NCBI GenBank assembly: GCA_000310025.1
Contig: FN649738.1
Span: 2,005,656 to 2,069,655 of the forward strand
Direction of reading: 5' to 3'
Origin: Ectocarpus siliculosus
Lineage: Eukaryota > Sar > Phaeophyceae > Ectocarpales > Ectocarpaceae
DNA: 64,000 bases
A model generated the notes under the pieces. It was not told where the DNA came from. It saw only the letters and a program-made list of their open reading frames with translations, and did not search any database. The position numbers were made by a program, and so were the translations under genes. Numbering within the stretch: position 1 is the stretch's first letter; every line of letters starts with the position of its first letter. Positions 12,470-25,074 of this stretch are shown here, piece by piece.

Positions 12470-12916
12470 TTGCCAGACAACTACTCTTCCAGGAAGGTGC
12501 GCACCTAGTTGCCTGCAGACACCTACTGGTTCAGATTTGTGCGAACCTAGTTGCCTGCAGACAACTATTCTTCCAGGAGGGTGCGCACCTAGTTGCCTGC
12601 AGACACCTACTGGGTCAGATTTGTGCGCACCTAGTTGCCTGCAGACACCTACTCTTCCAGGAGGGTGCGCACCTAGTTGCCTGCAGACAACTACTCTTCC
12701 AGGAGCGTGCGCACCTAGTTGCCTGCAGACAACTACTCTTCCAGGAGGGTGCACACCTAGTTGCCTGCAGACACCTACTGGTTCAGAATCGTGCGCACCT
12801 AGTTGCCTGTAGATGACTACTCTTCCAGGAGTGTGCGCACCTAGTTGCCTGTAGATGACTACTTTTCCGGGAGCGTGCGCACCTAGTTGCCTGTAGATGA
12901 CTACGCTTCCAGGAGT
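12470..12916. repeat. 42-bp minisatellite, main block
   Basis: About ten tandem units of 42 bp. The core is GCGCACCTAGTTGCCTGCAG followed by ACAACTACTCTTCCAGGAGG, with unit variants reading CACCTACTGGTTCAGATTTG or GTAGATGACTAC. The period is a multiple of three, so several frames stay open and read as 14-residue repeats such as CAPSCLQT. These frames are a by-product of the repeat, not evidence for a protein. Confidence 0.93.
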
Positions 12917-13235
12917 TTTTTTTTTTTTTTTCTCCCATCATTGGATTCTGTCGTCTGCCCCTCTGGCCCCTATTCTCCACTTCTACTAGCTAGACGACCG
13001 GGGTCACATGGGAGGGGGGGGTTGGACCCCCTCGTGCGGTTCCTGCCTGAGATATTTGTATCGCGAGAAGGTACAGCAATCCATTCCCTCCCGACCTTTG
13101 AAGTGTGTACGAACAACGAGCTTCGCAGCGCGTCGCTTCCAACTTAGACCAGGATTTCTTTAGTGAGACAAAATCTCACTTTGCCGGGACTCGAACTCAT
13201 GACTAACCCTAACCCACTAGACCACCGGGGCGACC
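12917..13235 (-). repeat. tRNA-derived SINE (copy 2) inserted in the minisatellite
   Basis: On the - strand it starts near 13235 with a tRNA-like head: A-box-like TGGTCTAGTGGGTTAGG and B-box-like GAGTTCGAGTCCC at about 13184-13197. It ends in a poly-A tail, seen as 15 T on + from 12917. The minisatellite unit breaks at AGGAG on the left and resumes at AGGAATGTG on the right, which is consistent with insertion and a short target duplication. Confidence 0.8.
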
Positions 13236-13400
13236 GGTCTAGGAATGTGTGAACCTAGTTGCCTGTAGATGACTACTCTTTCAGGAGCGTGCGCACCTTG
13301 TTGCCTGTAGTTGACTACTCTTCCAGGAGCGTGCGCACCTAGTTGCCTGTAGTGACTACTCTTCCAGGAGTGCGCGCAACTATTTGTGTTTACGAACAAC
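13236..13400. repeat. 42-bp minisatellite, right-hand remnant
   Basis: Three to four degenerate units of the same 42-bp repeat continue after the SINE (core CTAGTTGCCTGTAG). They end near 13400 in a diverged segment that recalls the left boundary at 12455-12485 (GTAGTTGT..GCCAGACAA against GTAGTTGTCTGGCAAACAA). Confidence 0.85.
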
Positions 13401-14019
13401 TAGCCGGTAGTTGTCTGGCAAACAAATAACTTAGTTAGTTTTAGTAAAGTTGTACAGGGTGTGAAAGGATGCCCTCATTACATGCATATGCTACAAGCGA
13501 CATCGCGCATTGCAGCAGTCCCTTCAATCAATAAGAGCAGCATCAAAGATTTATTCGTCCTTCTCATCTTCACATACCGATTAGAGACAGTTGGCCAACC
13601 GGCACAAGGAGTAGCCCTAGCAGCACCTCGGGAAAAGATGATAGCACGCACGCGGTTCATGACTTGGGCACCTCTGCCGTGCATGCTGCACAGCACATAG
13701 CACAGTCTCAGCCTGCAGTGGTGCACAGGATCACGAGGATACGTCGCGAGCGGCTCCGTGGATCAGCACGCGGTACCCCCATTCGTGTATGTATCCCGGC
13801 TACGTTGCCCCCCGGTCTTCCCTCCCTCTGGTCTGTGCCCTCTGGTCGATCGACACAGCATCTGAGGGTGTGGATAACACGCAGAGATAGGGAGAGAGAG
13901 GGAGGGCGCAGGTCGGCGTGTAGTATCTCACTGCCGTTGCGTCGGTTAGCGTGGTAATAGAAGGTGGTATTAGCGTCAGCGCACAGGAGAGGAAGAGAGT
14001 TCGTGGACCTCAAATACCT

Positions 14020-17000
14020 ATGGAGCCTCCCCAACAGCAAGGGGAGCGAGCTCTGTACATCCAGAAGGACGGCGCAATCAACCCAAGCAGCGCCAGCGGT
14101 AACCCTAACGGTGATTTCAATATGTCTGCCGACATTGTCGGTAGTGGCAGCGGCGGTGGCGCTGATGCAAGCAACGGCGTTTCCGACCTTGCTGGATTAA
14201 CAGCGGCAAAGATCGGGGGGAAGCCTCCGAGTGAGGCAGACAAGAAGGCAGCACCGAGGTGGGGATGATGATGGTGTAGCAGTTTGTTGTAGGTCGGCTC
14301 TGACGCTTCGTGGGTGTACGGGGGCATTTTGCTTGCGCTGATGTGGGTAACAGTAAGTGGGTGGTGTTTAGAAAATATCCAGTAGACATTTTTGTCTGCG
14401 ACACAGCAAACAGCATCTGAAGACAGGGCGCGCTTTTTCGAACAAGCACACCTATTGCTGTCGCCTCTGCCTACACTACGTACGGTTGCCGGCTGACGGC
14501 CTGCTTCGCGGTGACTCTTGCTCCCACACCACTGCAAGCAGCCATCTACCCCCTCCTCGGGAGCAACCGTTTCCTCAGAGCAGAGTGTCCATGTCGCGTT
14601 GGCACAGCATGATTAGGTTGTGATGCGCCGCTCTTCAGTATGCTTACGTATGGTACGTCTTTCCAGCAACCCAAGTAACATGTCGACATGTCGACCCCGG
14701 GAACCTGGATACGCTGTCCCCAAGTGTGGAGAACTCGCCGCTCCTGATCGAGAGGACTACATAAGTCCAACACGACCCTGGATACAGAAAGAGTTGACAC
14801 GATCACCGGAGCACACGCTTGCCTCCGAAGAATGTAGTGGTAGACAGAATGTAGTGGTAGACTGGGTATGCTTTCGTGGCTTTCATGACATGCTTCAACC
14901 CGGCGGACTTGGTTTCGTCTCGTGTATGTTGGCGTGGCCTCCGGCAGATCTGGGGGACCTGCGGCGGGCAAGCCAGGCAAAGACGGCAAGGGTACCAGCG
15001 GTAAGAAGAAGAAGACGACCGAGAACGGAGAGCGGAAGAAGAGCAAGGTAAAGTGGGTCGTGTTCGCGGCGGTCGCCACCTCGTTGGACGTGTCTTGCGG
15101 AATGCCATGATGGTGGCGGCTTTGTCTCTCGCGCCTTCTTCCGATCTTACACGCCAGTTGTGATCGGTTGACCACCGCACTTGCCAGCTATACTGGCTCC
15201 AACCTTCACAGGGAAAGGTGAATGAAACAGGGCGACGTTGTCGAAGCGAGAAAACTTCACACAACATAACACACCTTCCCAAGTCCAGATCACACCTACC
15301 ATCGAGAGAAACCGTCGAGGGCGTGAGGGTCTACTGCTGTGTGCGTTATCAGGATAGTTCCCCGTAATTGGTTCAGGTTGTACTTGCGCCGCGCTACTGA
15401 CTGTCTTCGCAATAGCCGTGCCCTGCCGGCTGTTGCTGCTGTCGCTATTGCCCTCGCTGGGCATGACCGAACATGGTCGCAACGTACTGGCTGGCGGATC
15501 TGAGCAGACTTGCAAACACGGGCCCGTAAAGAGCTCGCTTGCCTGCTGATCTCACAACTGCGCCATTTAACGCGGCACGAAGCGTTTGCCACGCCAGAAA
15601 CCGTGCGCTGCCACTGTACGCCTGACCCCATAACCGAGGCCCCTCATCTAATTGCCTCATCCACCAACCCTGAAGTCTCTCTGCTCCCGGGAATACTGTC
15701 TCATCATTCGGTGAGCAGAAGTCCAAGAAGAGCGGCAAGCATGGGGAGGCATCGGCAGACGGGGCAGCGACGGGAGCGACGCCAGGGAGCGATAAGACCA
15801 CCAAGGGCAAAACCGTAGCTAGCAAAACGGGCAGCAAGACCAAGGGTGCGGTTAAGAAGGTCGCTGCGGCAAGCGCTACCAAGAAGAAGGAAGGAACCAC
15901 CACGTCGAGGTGCGCGAACGCCGGCTCGTTTGCGAGAGTTGTCTGCGTGTGTTTGCGAACTTGTTTGATTCGTTCTGCAGGCCTGTGGCGTTGCCAATGC
16001 TGAAGCATCTCGTGTGTCATATTTCGGCTCGATTACTTCCCTTCGAGGGTGCTCTGGGATGGGAGAGCGGCCATGTGGCCTTCAACAGCCACAACGCGTG
16101 CAATAGAGCAAGCTCAACTCTTTTTTTGGAAATTCTTGTTTGATACTGTACATGTCCTATCGTGGCTTTCCCACGCATCATGTTCTGTGGGCATACGTGA
16201 TTGGACCATGCCGCCTCGCCGTGACTTAGCCCCAAGGCCGATTGATTGATTGATCTTTGTGTTCGTGACGACACCGCTGCTGTTGCTATTTGCAGCGGGA
16301 ACAAGAGCAAGGACCGCGGCCGGAGTGACAGAGATAGTCGAAGCCCCAGCTGGAGCAGCCGGAGCTGGAGCAGTCGCAGCCGCAGCAGAAGCTGGAGCAG
16401 CCGAAGCAGCAGCAGGGGGAGGAGGGACAGCCGGTCGAGGAGCAGCAGCAGGCGGAGAAGGGATAGCCGTTCGAGGAGCAGAGAACACAGCCGCTGGCAC
16501 GGATCCTCTTATCGAGGTAGTGGCGGCGTCCGTGGCTACTCAAGAGCGCCCCGCGAGCGTTCCTGGGATCGGTTTGGGAATCGGTCCAGGGACCAAGAGC
16601 GAGGCCGACCGCAGCGCGATCAGGAGAGGGACCGGGGCGACGGGCGACGGGGCTATCGCAGGGAAAGCGATCCTCCCTCTGGCAACAGAGGTCGAGACCG
16701 TGATCGAGATCGTGATCGAGATCGAGACCTGCCGAGAGGGAGAGATCGGGAGGTTGTCGGCCGGGGAAGAGGGGAGCGAGAGGAAACGAGGGATAAGGGA
16801 CGCAGGGACGATGCCGACTCAAGGGGCCCTGTTAGCGACAGAGACTATCGCGGCGGAGACAGAAAGGAAGCTCGTAGCGGTAAGAATGAGCCTCGCAGCG
16901 GAAACGGCAAGGAACAGGCCCAACGCGATGGCAACGTGAAACCTCAGGGCGGCAGGGGGGACCCCAACGACGATAAGAAGGAAGCTCGAGGGGACGTGAA

Positions 17001-17088
17001 AGAGCCTGTCAGCGATAGGAAAGGGTCCCGCTCGGATAGACAAGACCCCGACAAAGACAAGGAGGAAACTTCGAGGGAAGGCAAGGAT

Positions 17089-17122
<34 letters not shown>

Positions 17123-20100
17123 GGGTAGACAGGGGCGGTGAACAGCAGTACGGCGAGGACTCGCAAGGAGGTGGGAGCTACCGGCGGGACAGGGACTACC
17201 GACACCATGGGGTCGACGACCGCTACGGAGGAAACAGGGGGGGATACCGCCCTCGCGGGAGCAACGACTACTACGGCACCAGGGAGACCCGCAACCGAGA
17301 GCCAGCAGACCGCGACCACCGAGGAGAGAAGGGCTATACCAGGGACGGCAGGGACAAAGGGCACGATCAAGACCACAGGGGTCAGGAAGGTGACCGCGGC
17401 GGCAGCGTGCACGGGGGGGAACATCAGGGGCGGGGCATGGGACGAGAGCGCAACCCCCGCTCCGCGAGGACGGGGTCAGGGTTTGCAGACCAGCGCGGAG
17501 ACCGAGGTCCACCGCCGCCACATTCCGGGAGCGACGGCGGTCGGGGATGGGCAGGAGCTGGCCCCGGGGTGCACTCCGGAAGAGATGACGGCGGTGGCGA
17601 GAGGGGCGGGCCGAGGGGCGGATCGAGGGAACGCTACAGACGCAACAACGGCGAGAGCGGCGGCGGTCCCGCGGAGGGGATGCAGCACGACGGCGGCGGC
17701 CGCATGGGGCAAGGTCCTTGGAATGATCCTCATGTTCCCTACCCGTCGGAGGGGCGGCCTCGTCCTCAACAGCCGCAGCGAGAGACGTTCAACGGGGAAA
17801 GGCGCAGGGGCAGATCCCCAGGCGGTGACGACGAACGAAAGTTTGATGGGATGAGGGCGGGAGCCGGGGCAAATGGAGGGGATGAGCCGGGGCCAGTGCT
17901 AAGGTGAGACCGCTGAGGGCTGCTACCGTCCGCCAGCCGGTATTTGTCGGGGTGCGCGGCGGGGAGATGACTAGGCCCAAGCGCAAGTATCGTCTGCGCT
18001 CGCAGAGGGAACGTACTATCCGATTACTACCGTCAAGCTCTGTCATGACGCATGACCGTTTCGTTTTCAAGGCCTGTTTTGTTGTCTTGTCGTCCGGTGG
18101 GTGAGCGCGCTGTCATGTCATGTCATGCCATGCCATGCCATGTTGAGATTACCTTGCTACCCACCTCACTCTCAGTATTGTCAAGCATCCAACTCTTTCT
18201 GCTGTATTCCCGGTGGTTACGTTGTCTGCCCACATGGTTCCCTGTCCGGTGGTTTTGCCATGTGTTTCGTGTTTGTGTGTCGGTATAGGGACAAGCGCAG
18301 ACGAAGTGGCAGCAGAACAACCGGGCCTTCGGAGGCCGACCAAGCACCTGGGGATTCGTTTGCCGGGGCCGGCACGGGAACACTCACCGCTGGACCCGGG
18401 GCCTATGGACCAGGACACTCACCCGCTAAGCGTTTGAGGTGTGCGTGTGTGGTAGTAGTCCGTGGGGAGCGCCGCATGCGGGCGAACCGCACGTTAGCAT
18501 TCGGGGAGGAGGGTGAAAGGAATTAGTCTTCCTGCTAGGTTTCGATTTTTGTTCGTTTGCCGTTGGCCTCTCGTAACCAGCATGTGTGGCGTTGTCCAGG
18601 TAAGGTAGAGGGTGGGATTGAAAGGCTTCAAACAGTCGGAATATGAACAGGAGAACAAAGCTGTCGTCCCTGCTCACCCCCACCCCCATGTCCAACTCCA
18701 ATTGCTGGAGATTGGCCCCTTGTCCTTCTCGCAGACCGGCTTGTCTCCGCAACCACAGCGGGAAAGACATCATCCGCACTGCGGTGACTTGTAGAGCTTA
18801 ACTAGTTTCGTCGCACTCAACTATGATATGCTACATCTTGATATGCTATCTTTGCGTGTTTCCCTTTCATGCGGCAGGGGTGACGAGCCTCCGCCGTTCG
18901 CAGATGTGGGAGTAGCAGCACCGGGGGGTCGGGGAGGGATGAGAGGCGAGGAAGACATGCTGCGGCGCCCCTCTGGCATGCGCCCCGGGGGGCCAGGACG
19001 GGGCGTCGAGCCCGGAATGAGAGGCCCGGAGCCTGGGATGCAAGGCAGGGGGATGGGTGGCGGCCGGGGCAGAGGCGGCGGCCGCTTTGGGCCAGAGGGA
19101 AGAGGTGGACGAGGAGGAGGTGCTGAGTACGTGGAGGGAGGCCGAGGAGGGGACTTGCCCCCCCCGGATGGCTACCGGATGGACTTCCCCCCCGGTCAGA
19201 TGGACAGGTGAGCGAGGCAGCGGTATGCGGGGTGGTACATTGCTTGGGAGTAGCATCTACAAGACGGCAGAACCTCTAGAGAAGTAAGTGCTCCTCTCAG
19301 AATCGGCTCGTATCGTGCGTGCGATTCTGTCGGAAGATCTAGCTAGACCTTGGGCGACGATTTGTCTTGGCACGATCCTCGCACCACACCTCCAAAATAT
19401 GCCCGAACGGAACGCTGGAGCAGCGCTAATGTACACACGTCTTGTTGTCCCGTTGTCGTTATTGTAATTTGGAAACACGTGGGGAAGCTTTATGTCCCAT
19501 GTAGTATTCCGTGTTGACTGTATGCACACCGTACAATAGGAGGAACGAGCGAACGACTTGTTGCGATGTGAACGTTTATTATGGTTGTGGTTGTGAGGTG
19601 TATCGACCACCAAGAACGCTGTTAATTTCGTGGAAATGTATATAGATCCGTCACGTAGAAGACGACCAGTGCTTGTGAATAGAGGCTCGTCGAGTATATC
19701 AACTCACGCTCCGACGTTGATATCTATGCAGTTCTCGCTGCTCCCAGAATATCTATCATCTCTGTGTGTTGGGGTATCTTTCCATAGCCGCACCTTTGCA
19801 TCCCATTTATCTTTCCTTCTTGATCTTCGACACCTTTGGAACTGAGCAGCGATTTTCGGCCATGGTCTGTAAACTTGGGGGAGAATTGGGAGTTATATCG
19901 TAGTAGTTGCCCTATCCCAAACTTGTAGGCTGACTTGTTCTCTTGGCACCACCCCAGCTTGAACGATTGCACGATTGCACGATTGCGCGACAGGATGGAC
20001 CGGGACCGGCACCAGGACCGTGACCGAGACCGTCGCAGGGGACCCCCTCTCGTCGACAGAGACGGCCAGCCTCCCCCACCATGGGCAAACGGCGCCATGG

Positions 20101-23100
20101 ACGGCCCTCCTGACGGAGGCCGGGGGGGAGGAGGACGAGGACGTGGAGGAAGAGGAAGAGGAAGAGGAAGAGGTGGCCCGGGGTCGGAAGGGATGGGACC
20201 GTTGAACCGCATGGATCCAGGCCAGCCGCGGATGATGCCGGCCATTTCACCACCAGAAGGGGGCTTCGGGCCTCCAGAGCGGGTATACGGGAGAGGCGGG
20301 CGGGGTAGAGGCGGCGGAGAGTTCGACTTCGGGGGGCCCGACGGGGGGAGGGGGAGAGGGCGGGGGGGTGGGGGGGGGCGCGGTAGTGAGCGGCCGCCGT
20401 TTCCTCCGGGCGGCGTGGACGGGGCACCAGAGGGGAAGTACGATTCAGCAGGTAAACTTTCTTGCTTTTCCGGGTGTGTGGGTGTGTGGGTGGGAACACT
20501 CTTGTCTTACGTGGGAAGAGATTTGCTGTGCTGCCTGCCCTACGGGGGATTTTACAGCTCGCCCGGGGTCACGTTGTTGCGCCTTTTAATTTAATTCGGT
20601 GATGCGAGTGTGTGCTTGACGGATGGGCCGCGGTGTGTGCACGTGTGACACACGTGTGTTTGTTTCTTTAATTTTTAGTATGTACTATACTAAACGTGTT
20701 TATTGCTTGTGTTTATTGCTTTCTCGCTGGTACTAACTGTGGACGAGGTACCTATGGATGGGTCATGGCTTGGGAGGATTGCGAGCTGTTTTTTGGTATT
20801 TGTAGGCGAGCGTCCTGTGGATGCCAAAGGCGAACAAGCAGGCATTGTCGGCCATCGCACTGAGATACGTCGAAGGTCGGAAAGGAGGTCTTTGCGGAAC
20901 AATACGTGTAGTGCTCCGTCTTGACTGAGATACGTACGTGACATGTCAGTGCTACTTCGTAGTTATTTCGAGGGCACCAATCATACTTGCCATCCCTCTC
21001 AATGATCATGTTTGATTGAGCAATTATGTATCCCTCCCTTGCTGTGTGCATTCGTTGTTTGATAGGGCAAACCGCGGTTTCAATTTCGCCCAGATCGCTT
21101 AACAATATGCGGTGTTTTTCAGATCTCTGCGAGTGTCCGCCCAGGCGGTGATGAGTACCTTTGGTTTATTTCGAGTCACAAACACCAGCACCAGTCGATA
21201 ATGTTTTTGTTGCGGTAAGAACGTGTGCCGCAAGGCAGCAGATGGTGCTTGCATGCCGTCCGTCGTAGCAAGAACATCACTACACGCGACCGCCACCCCC
21301 GCCCCTGAACACACTGAACAAACACATATGCAGGCCGAGGACCAGAGCCAGTCGGGCCGAACGCTCGTGGCGGTGGCGGCGGTGTAGCCCCCTTAGCACC
21401 ACCCAACAATTTGTCGGGGGCCCCCGGCCCAAGGCAAGGAGGTCGAGCGATGTTAGGAGGGGGAGGAGGAGGACCCGACCGGCCGATGGGTGGACCGGAG
21501 AGAGGGCCAGGACTAGAGATGGGCGGCCGCGGGGGGCGGGGCGGCGGCGATCGCCACAGCAGCGGCGGTCGCGGCGCCGGCGGCGCACCCAACAGACTGG
21601 AGCAAGAAAACATTGCCGCCCCCCCCGGCGGGGGCAGACGGGGGATACCCCGCCCCCCTCCCGGATTTTGGGGACCGCGGGGCCCCCCTCCCCCCGGACA
21701 CCCCGCCTGGAACGACCCGGCTCTCGAGCAGTACATACCGAGGCAACAACACGGGAACGGGGAAGGAGACGGCGGCCGCCCGGGAGTAGGGGGGGGGGGA
21801 GGAAGAGGACGAGGCCCTGGCTTCTATCCGCCCCGGGGCGAAGGAGTGAGAGGAGGAGTCGGGGAGCCAAGGAGGCAGCAGCAGCAAGATGGGGGCCCGC
21901 CGCTTCACTTCGATGGTGCGGGGGGTCCCGGTGGTGGTGGTCAGCCTCCCCCGCCGTGGGCCGCAGCGGGCGGTCTTCCGCCGAGAGGATTCGGGGGGCC
22001 TCAGCAGCATCAGGGCCGGGGTGGTGCCGGATTGGGTGGGCCGATGAGAGGGCGGGGGCAAGGCGGCGGCGGCCGCGGCGGCCAGAATGGGTCTCGAGGG
22101 TCGATGGTTAGACCGGACGAGGGCAGGGGGCCACTGCCGCCGCCGCCGCCTGGTGACGGCCCGTGGCGGCCGATGGGTACGGCGCCGTGGGAGAACGGTC
22201 GGGGTGACGTGCTTCCGCCGCCGCCAGCAGGCGCCGGGTGGGGGCCGGGAGGGGGGTGAGTTAGACTATTACGCTGCCGTTTTTTTTGGGGGGGGGCAAC
22301 CGCCTGTGCTAAGTCGTTGGCGTTGGCGTTGTTGACAAGTGCACGGCGTGGATATAATAGCAGTTCGGTTTCGTAGTGGCGATTCAACGTTCGCATGGGG
22401 GTGATATTGGCACCTGCGCGTTAGTGATGTTGGCTGGGTCATACTTTTGTACCTGAAAGAAGAAAGCAGGGCGTTACAGTACTCGACCTCCCAGTTGTCT
22501 CCGTGCAACGATGCATCCCATGGTACATTGGCAGCAGGCAATAACCAAGACCAACGCACAGTGACCAAGACCAACTCTTGTCAAAAATGTATCCCCATCC
22601 CCTGTTGTCTAGCAACTGGGAGCAGGAAGGCGGGGGCATGCGGCGGGGCGACAGCAGGGAGAGAGTGTGGGGGCCCCCTGGCCCCGGAGGCGGCCCGCCA
22701 GGAATTGGAGGACCGGATGGTCCAAGGCTTCGGAGATCTCGATCCCGCTCCGACTCCCGACCGCGCAGAGGTCCTGGCCCTCCTCCTCACGGTGCCTGGG
22801 AAGCAAACAATAACAATATGAACAACAACAGGGGAGACGGGCGAGGGCCAAGAGGAGGAGAAGGATTCGGCGGCGAGGGATACGGTGAGGACTGCGTGCG
22901 CGTTGTTTGGTTTGTTATAAAGCGAGGGAAGGTGGACAGGTCAATTGTATCCCTGCCTTGTGCTGCTAGGCGGTACACTCTTTTCCTTACGCATACTTCT
23001 ACCGGTGTCAGATGTCAATATCGAAAGAACGCAGTACTTGTCTTGACGCTAGAATAGATACGGCTGCTTCCACTGTATACCGGCTGTCCTAATCGAAATA

Positions 23101-25074
23101 CCTGTTCAGGTCCCATGTGGGCAATCGAAGTCAGTGTCATACATACCATGATATGGAGCGTCGTATGTGTCGACAGGCCCGGTCAGGGAACACTTGGTAC
23201 ACAGTACACAAATAAAGGGCGGTCTTACTTATTGGAGTTTGCAATTGTACTGTACTGTAGAGGACTGCAACGATCGATCACGGTTGTATGTGACTTGTGT
23301 TATTTGCGTGTCTCCGTGGACACCCAGGTGAGTTGTACAGCAGGTATGATACATTCGTGTTTCTTTTTTCCGGGTGAAGGCGAATGTGGTATCTATGCCG
23401 CATTGTGGATGATAAATCTGCTTGGTCTCTAAACCAATGATGCATCACACCACGATTTTACACTAAACGGCGATACGTTTAACAATTCCCAGAGTCCTTC
23501 AGACTCAACCCTATTCCAAAACTTGTGATAATCTCAACGGTGATGATCAACGACAGCGGCTGTCCCTGGTTCCATGCTGCGCTCGTTGACACGCGTCCCT
23601 TGCTTTCTTCCGTGCTGCCCGTCGTGATGACTTTCACCGACAGGCCCCCCCGGCGAGCGAAGACAGCCCCCCTACGGCGGTCACCAGCAGTCACAGCAAG
23701 ACCGCTGGCAGGCCGATCAATGGCAACCACACCCCCGGCACGGCCCCGGCGGCGACTTCCCGAGGTTCCCGCCGGATGATGACTTGGAGGCGATAGCAGA
23801 GGCGGAAGCGGCGGCCCAAGTGGCCGAGGCGAAAGCGGAGGCAGCCGCGGCCGCTGCAGCCGCCGCCGCCGCCGCGGTGAAGGAGGAGGAGGAGGAGCGG
23901 GCCGAGGCGGCTGAGGTTGATCCTGCAGTTGTTGCCGTGGTGAGTTTCGTGCGACCCAAACTTGCCCTTCCTTGCAACCAAAAGCGACGCGAGCTTTTCT
24001 TGGGCGCAGCTTGTCCGCCCTTGACGCGACTCGCCAAAACACCTCACGTACTGCTTGCTGTGCCTGTCTAGTCGGCAGTATCGTTTTCGGCGTTCTTTGC
24101 TCTGGAGGTCATGCATGCATCTACGCGGGGTCTCTTGCAGCAAGTACGCTCGGACCACGCACGATGCTGATTGTCGCCATTTTGTAGCGCACCGCCCTGT
24201 TGATAGTGCGGAAGGCCAATATTTGGTACCATACTTTTTACCAACACACGTGGCTGGCTGTCTTGATTCCGTCGCCACGTTTCCTGTCCAGAGTCAGTCT
24301 TCCCCCAACACGCCATCATCTCATGTTACCACCCGCCCTCGTCTGTTCGTCCGCGTTCCCAACCGATCCTGTTTCGTTGCGGAACACAACAAAAAAAAGG
24401 CGGCCAACCTCGCGCCGGTGTGCGTGTCACGGCAGCTGCTGTCGGAGGGCGCTTACCGCCGCTTGGCCCTCGCGCGTCAAGCCGGAGATGATGTCGAGGC
24501 CGGGCTTACCTTCGAACCGGAGGAGGGATACGATGACGAAGAGGAAAGGGGCACAGGTGCGGGTGTGAAACCAAAGGAGGAGGCAGGCGTCAACGCCGGA
24601 ACCGCCATGGGCGAAGGGGCGACGCCTGCAAGCGGCACGGAGATGGACGGCGGTGACAACGGCTACGGCGACGGCATCAACACTACCCCGGCACAGTTGG
24701 CCACGGACGAAAGCGGCGGCGGCGGCGGCGGCGGCGGCGGTTCTCCGGATGGCGCAGAAGAAGAGGACGACCTTTACGGCGATCTCTACGGCGGCCTGGA
24801 CGACGACGGTGGCGGTGGGACTGACATGGACGGCGGTGTCCGAAATGGTGGCGGAGGCGGGGGGGGTCAGGACGGCGCGGGCGACGATGGCGGCGGCGTG
24901 GGCGAGGAGGGCCAAGGTGCCGGCGGGCTGAACGGAGGCGGTGCGGTGGAAGCAGGAGGAGGGGACGGTATGGCTGAGGAGGTCAGCACTCGTGCCGTTA
25001 TGAACGCTCTTAAGGTAAGGGAGGCAGGCGTGTTTTACCTGCCGCCGTTGGTGCAGAGATTTTACGAGATGTAA
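14020..25074 (+). CDS. SR/RGG-rich, largely disordered protein, probably RNA-associated
   Basis: Eleven exons join in phase: 14020-14258, 14948-15047, 15719-15909, 16296-17903, 18289-18438, 18878-19207, 19994-20451, 21334-22255, 22613-22884, 23644-23939 and about 24400-25074. They give roughly 1,746 residues. The order is a Gly/Ser-rich N-terminus, two Lys-rich exons, a long exon starting with dense Arg-Ser dipeptides, then Arg-Asp repeats and a polyglutamine run (about 17090-17119). Several RGG/Pro/Met-rich exons follow, with a second short RS patch in 22613-22884. Near the end are a helical Ala/Glu segment (about 23785-23935), a compact block beginning ANLAPVCVSRQLLSEGAYRR, and an acidic EEDDLYGDLYGGLDD motif. 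RS and RGG tracts are typical of splicing and RNA-processing factors, but no RRM or helicase core is visible, so the role is inferred. The last exon can be read through to a stop at 25072-25074. A good donor (AAG|GTAAGG) at 25014 leaves further 3' exons possible. Confidence 0.75.
17090..17119 (+). repeat. CAG repeat encoding polyglutamine
   Basis: About ten CAG triplets in frame within the long SR exon encode a glutamine run. Length polymorphism between strains is likely. Confidence 0.9.
18112..18143. repeat. Pentanucleotide microsatellite
   Basis: TCATG units passing into CCATG units, about six copies, inside an intron of the SR/RGG gene. Confidence 0.85.

Larger units (their letters stand above)
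10744..14019. other. Repeat-rich intergenic spacer between divergent genes
   Basis: No convincing coding exon was found on either strand between the methyltransferase start (10743, -) and the SR/RGG-protein start (14020, +). It holds short dispersed repeats at about 11160-11590, the 42-bp minisatellite at 12470-12916 and 13236-13400, and a SINE inserted in that minisatellite. Promoters for both flanking genes should lie at its ends, but I see no definite core elements. Confidence 0.6.

Noticed and set aside
12459-12816. Overlapping 116-117-codon frames with 14-residue cysteine-containing repeats (CAPSCLQT)
   Set aside because: The repeat unit is 42 bp, so every frame without a stop in one unit stays open. 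Frames are open on both strands, and a SINE interrupts the array.
12470-13400. CRISPR-like direct repeats
   Set aside because: Units are contiguous with no unique spacers, and the DNA is eukaryotic.
16286-17769. Antisense and alternative-frame ORFs over the SR exon
   Set aside because: They arise from low-complexity CGN/AGN/GAC codons. Only the RS/RD frame matches the neighbouring exon phases.
24292-24399. Longer start of the last SR/RGG exon at 24292
   Set aside because: This stretch is pyrimidine-rich like an intron end. The acceptor at 24398-24399 is also in phase and follows the tract. The earlier acceptor (CCAG, ending at 24291) remains possible.
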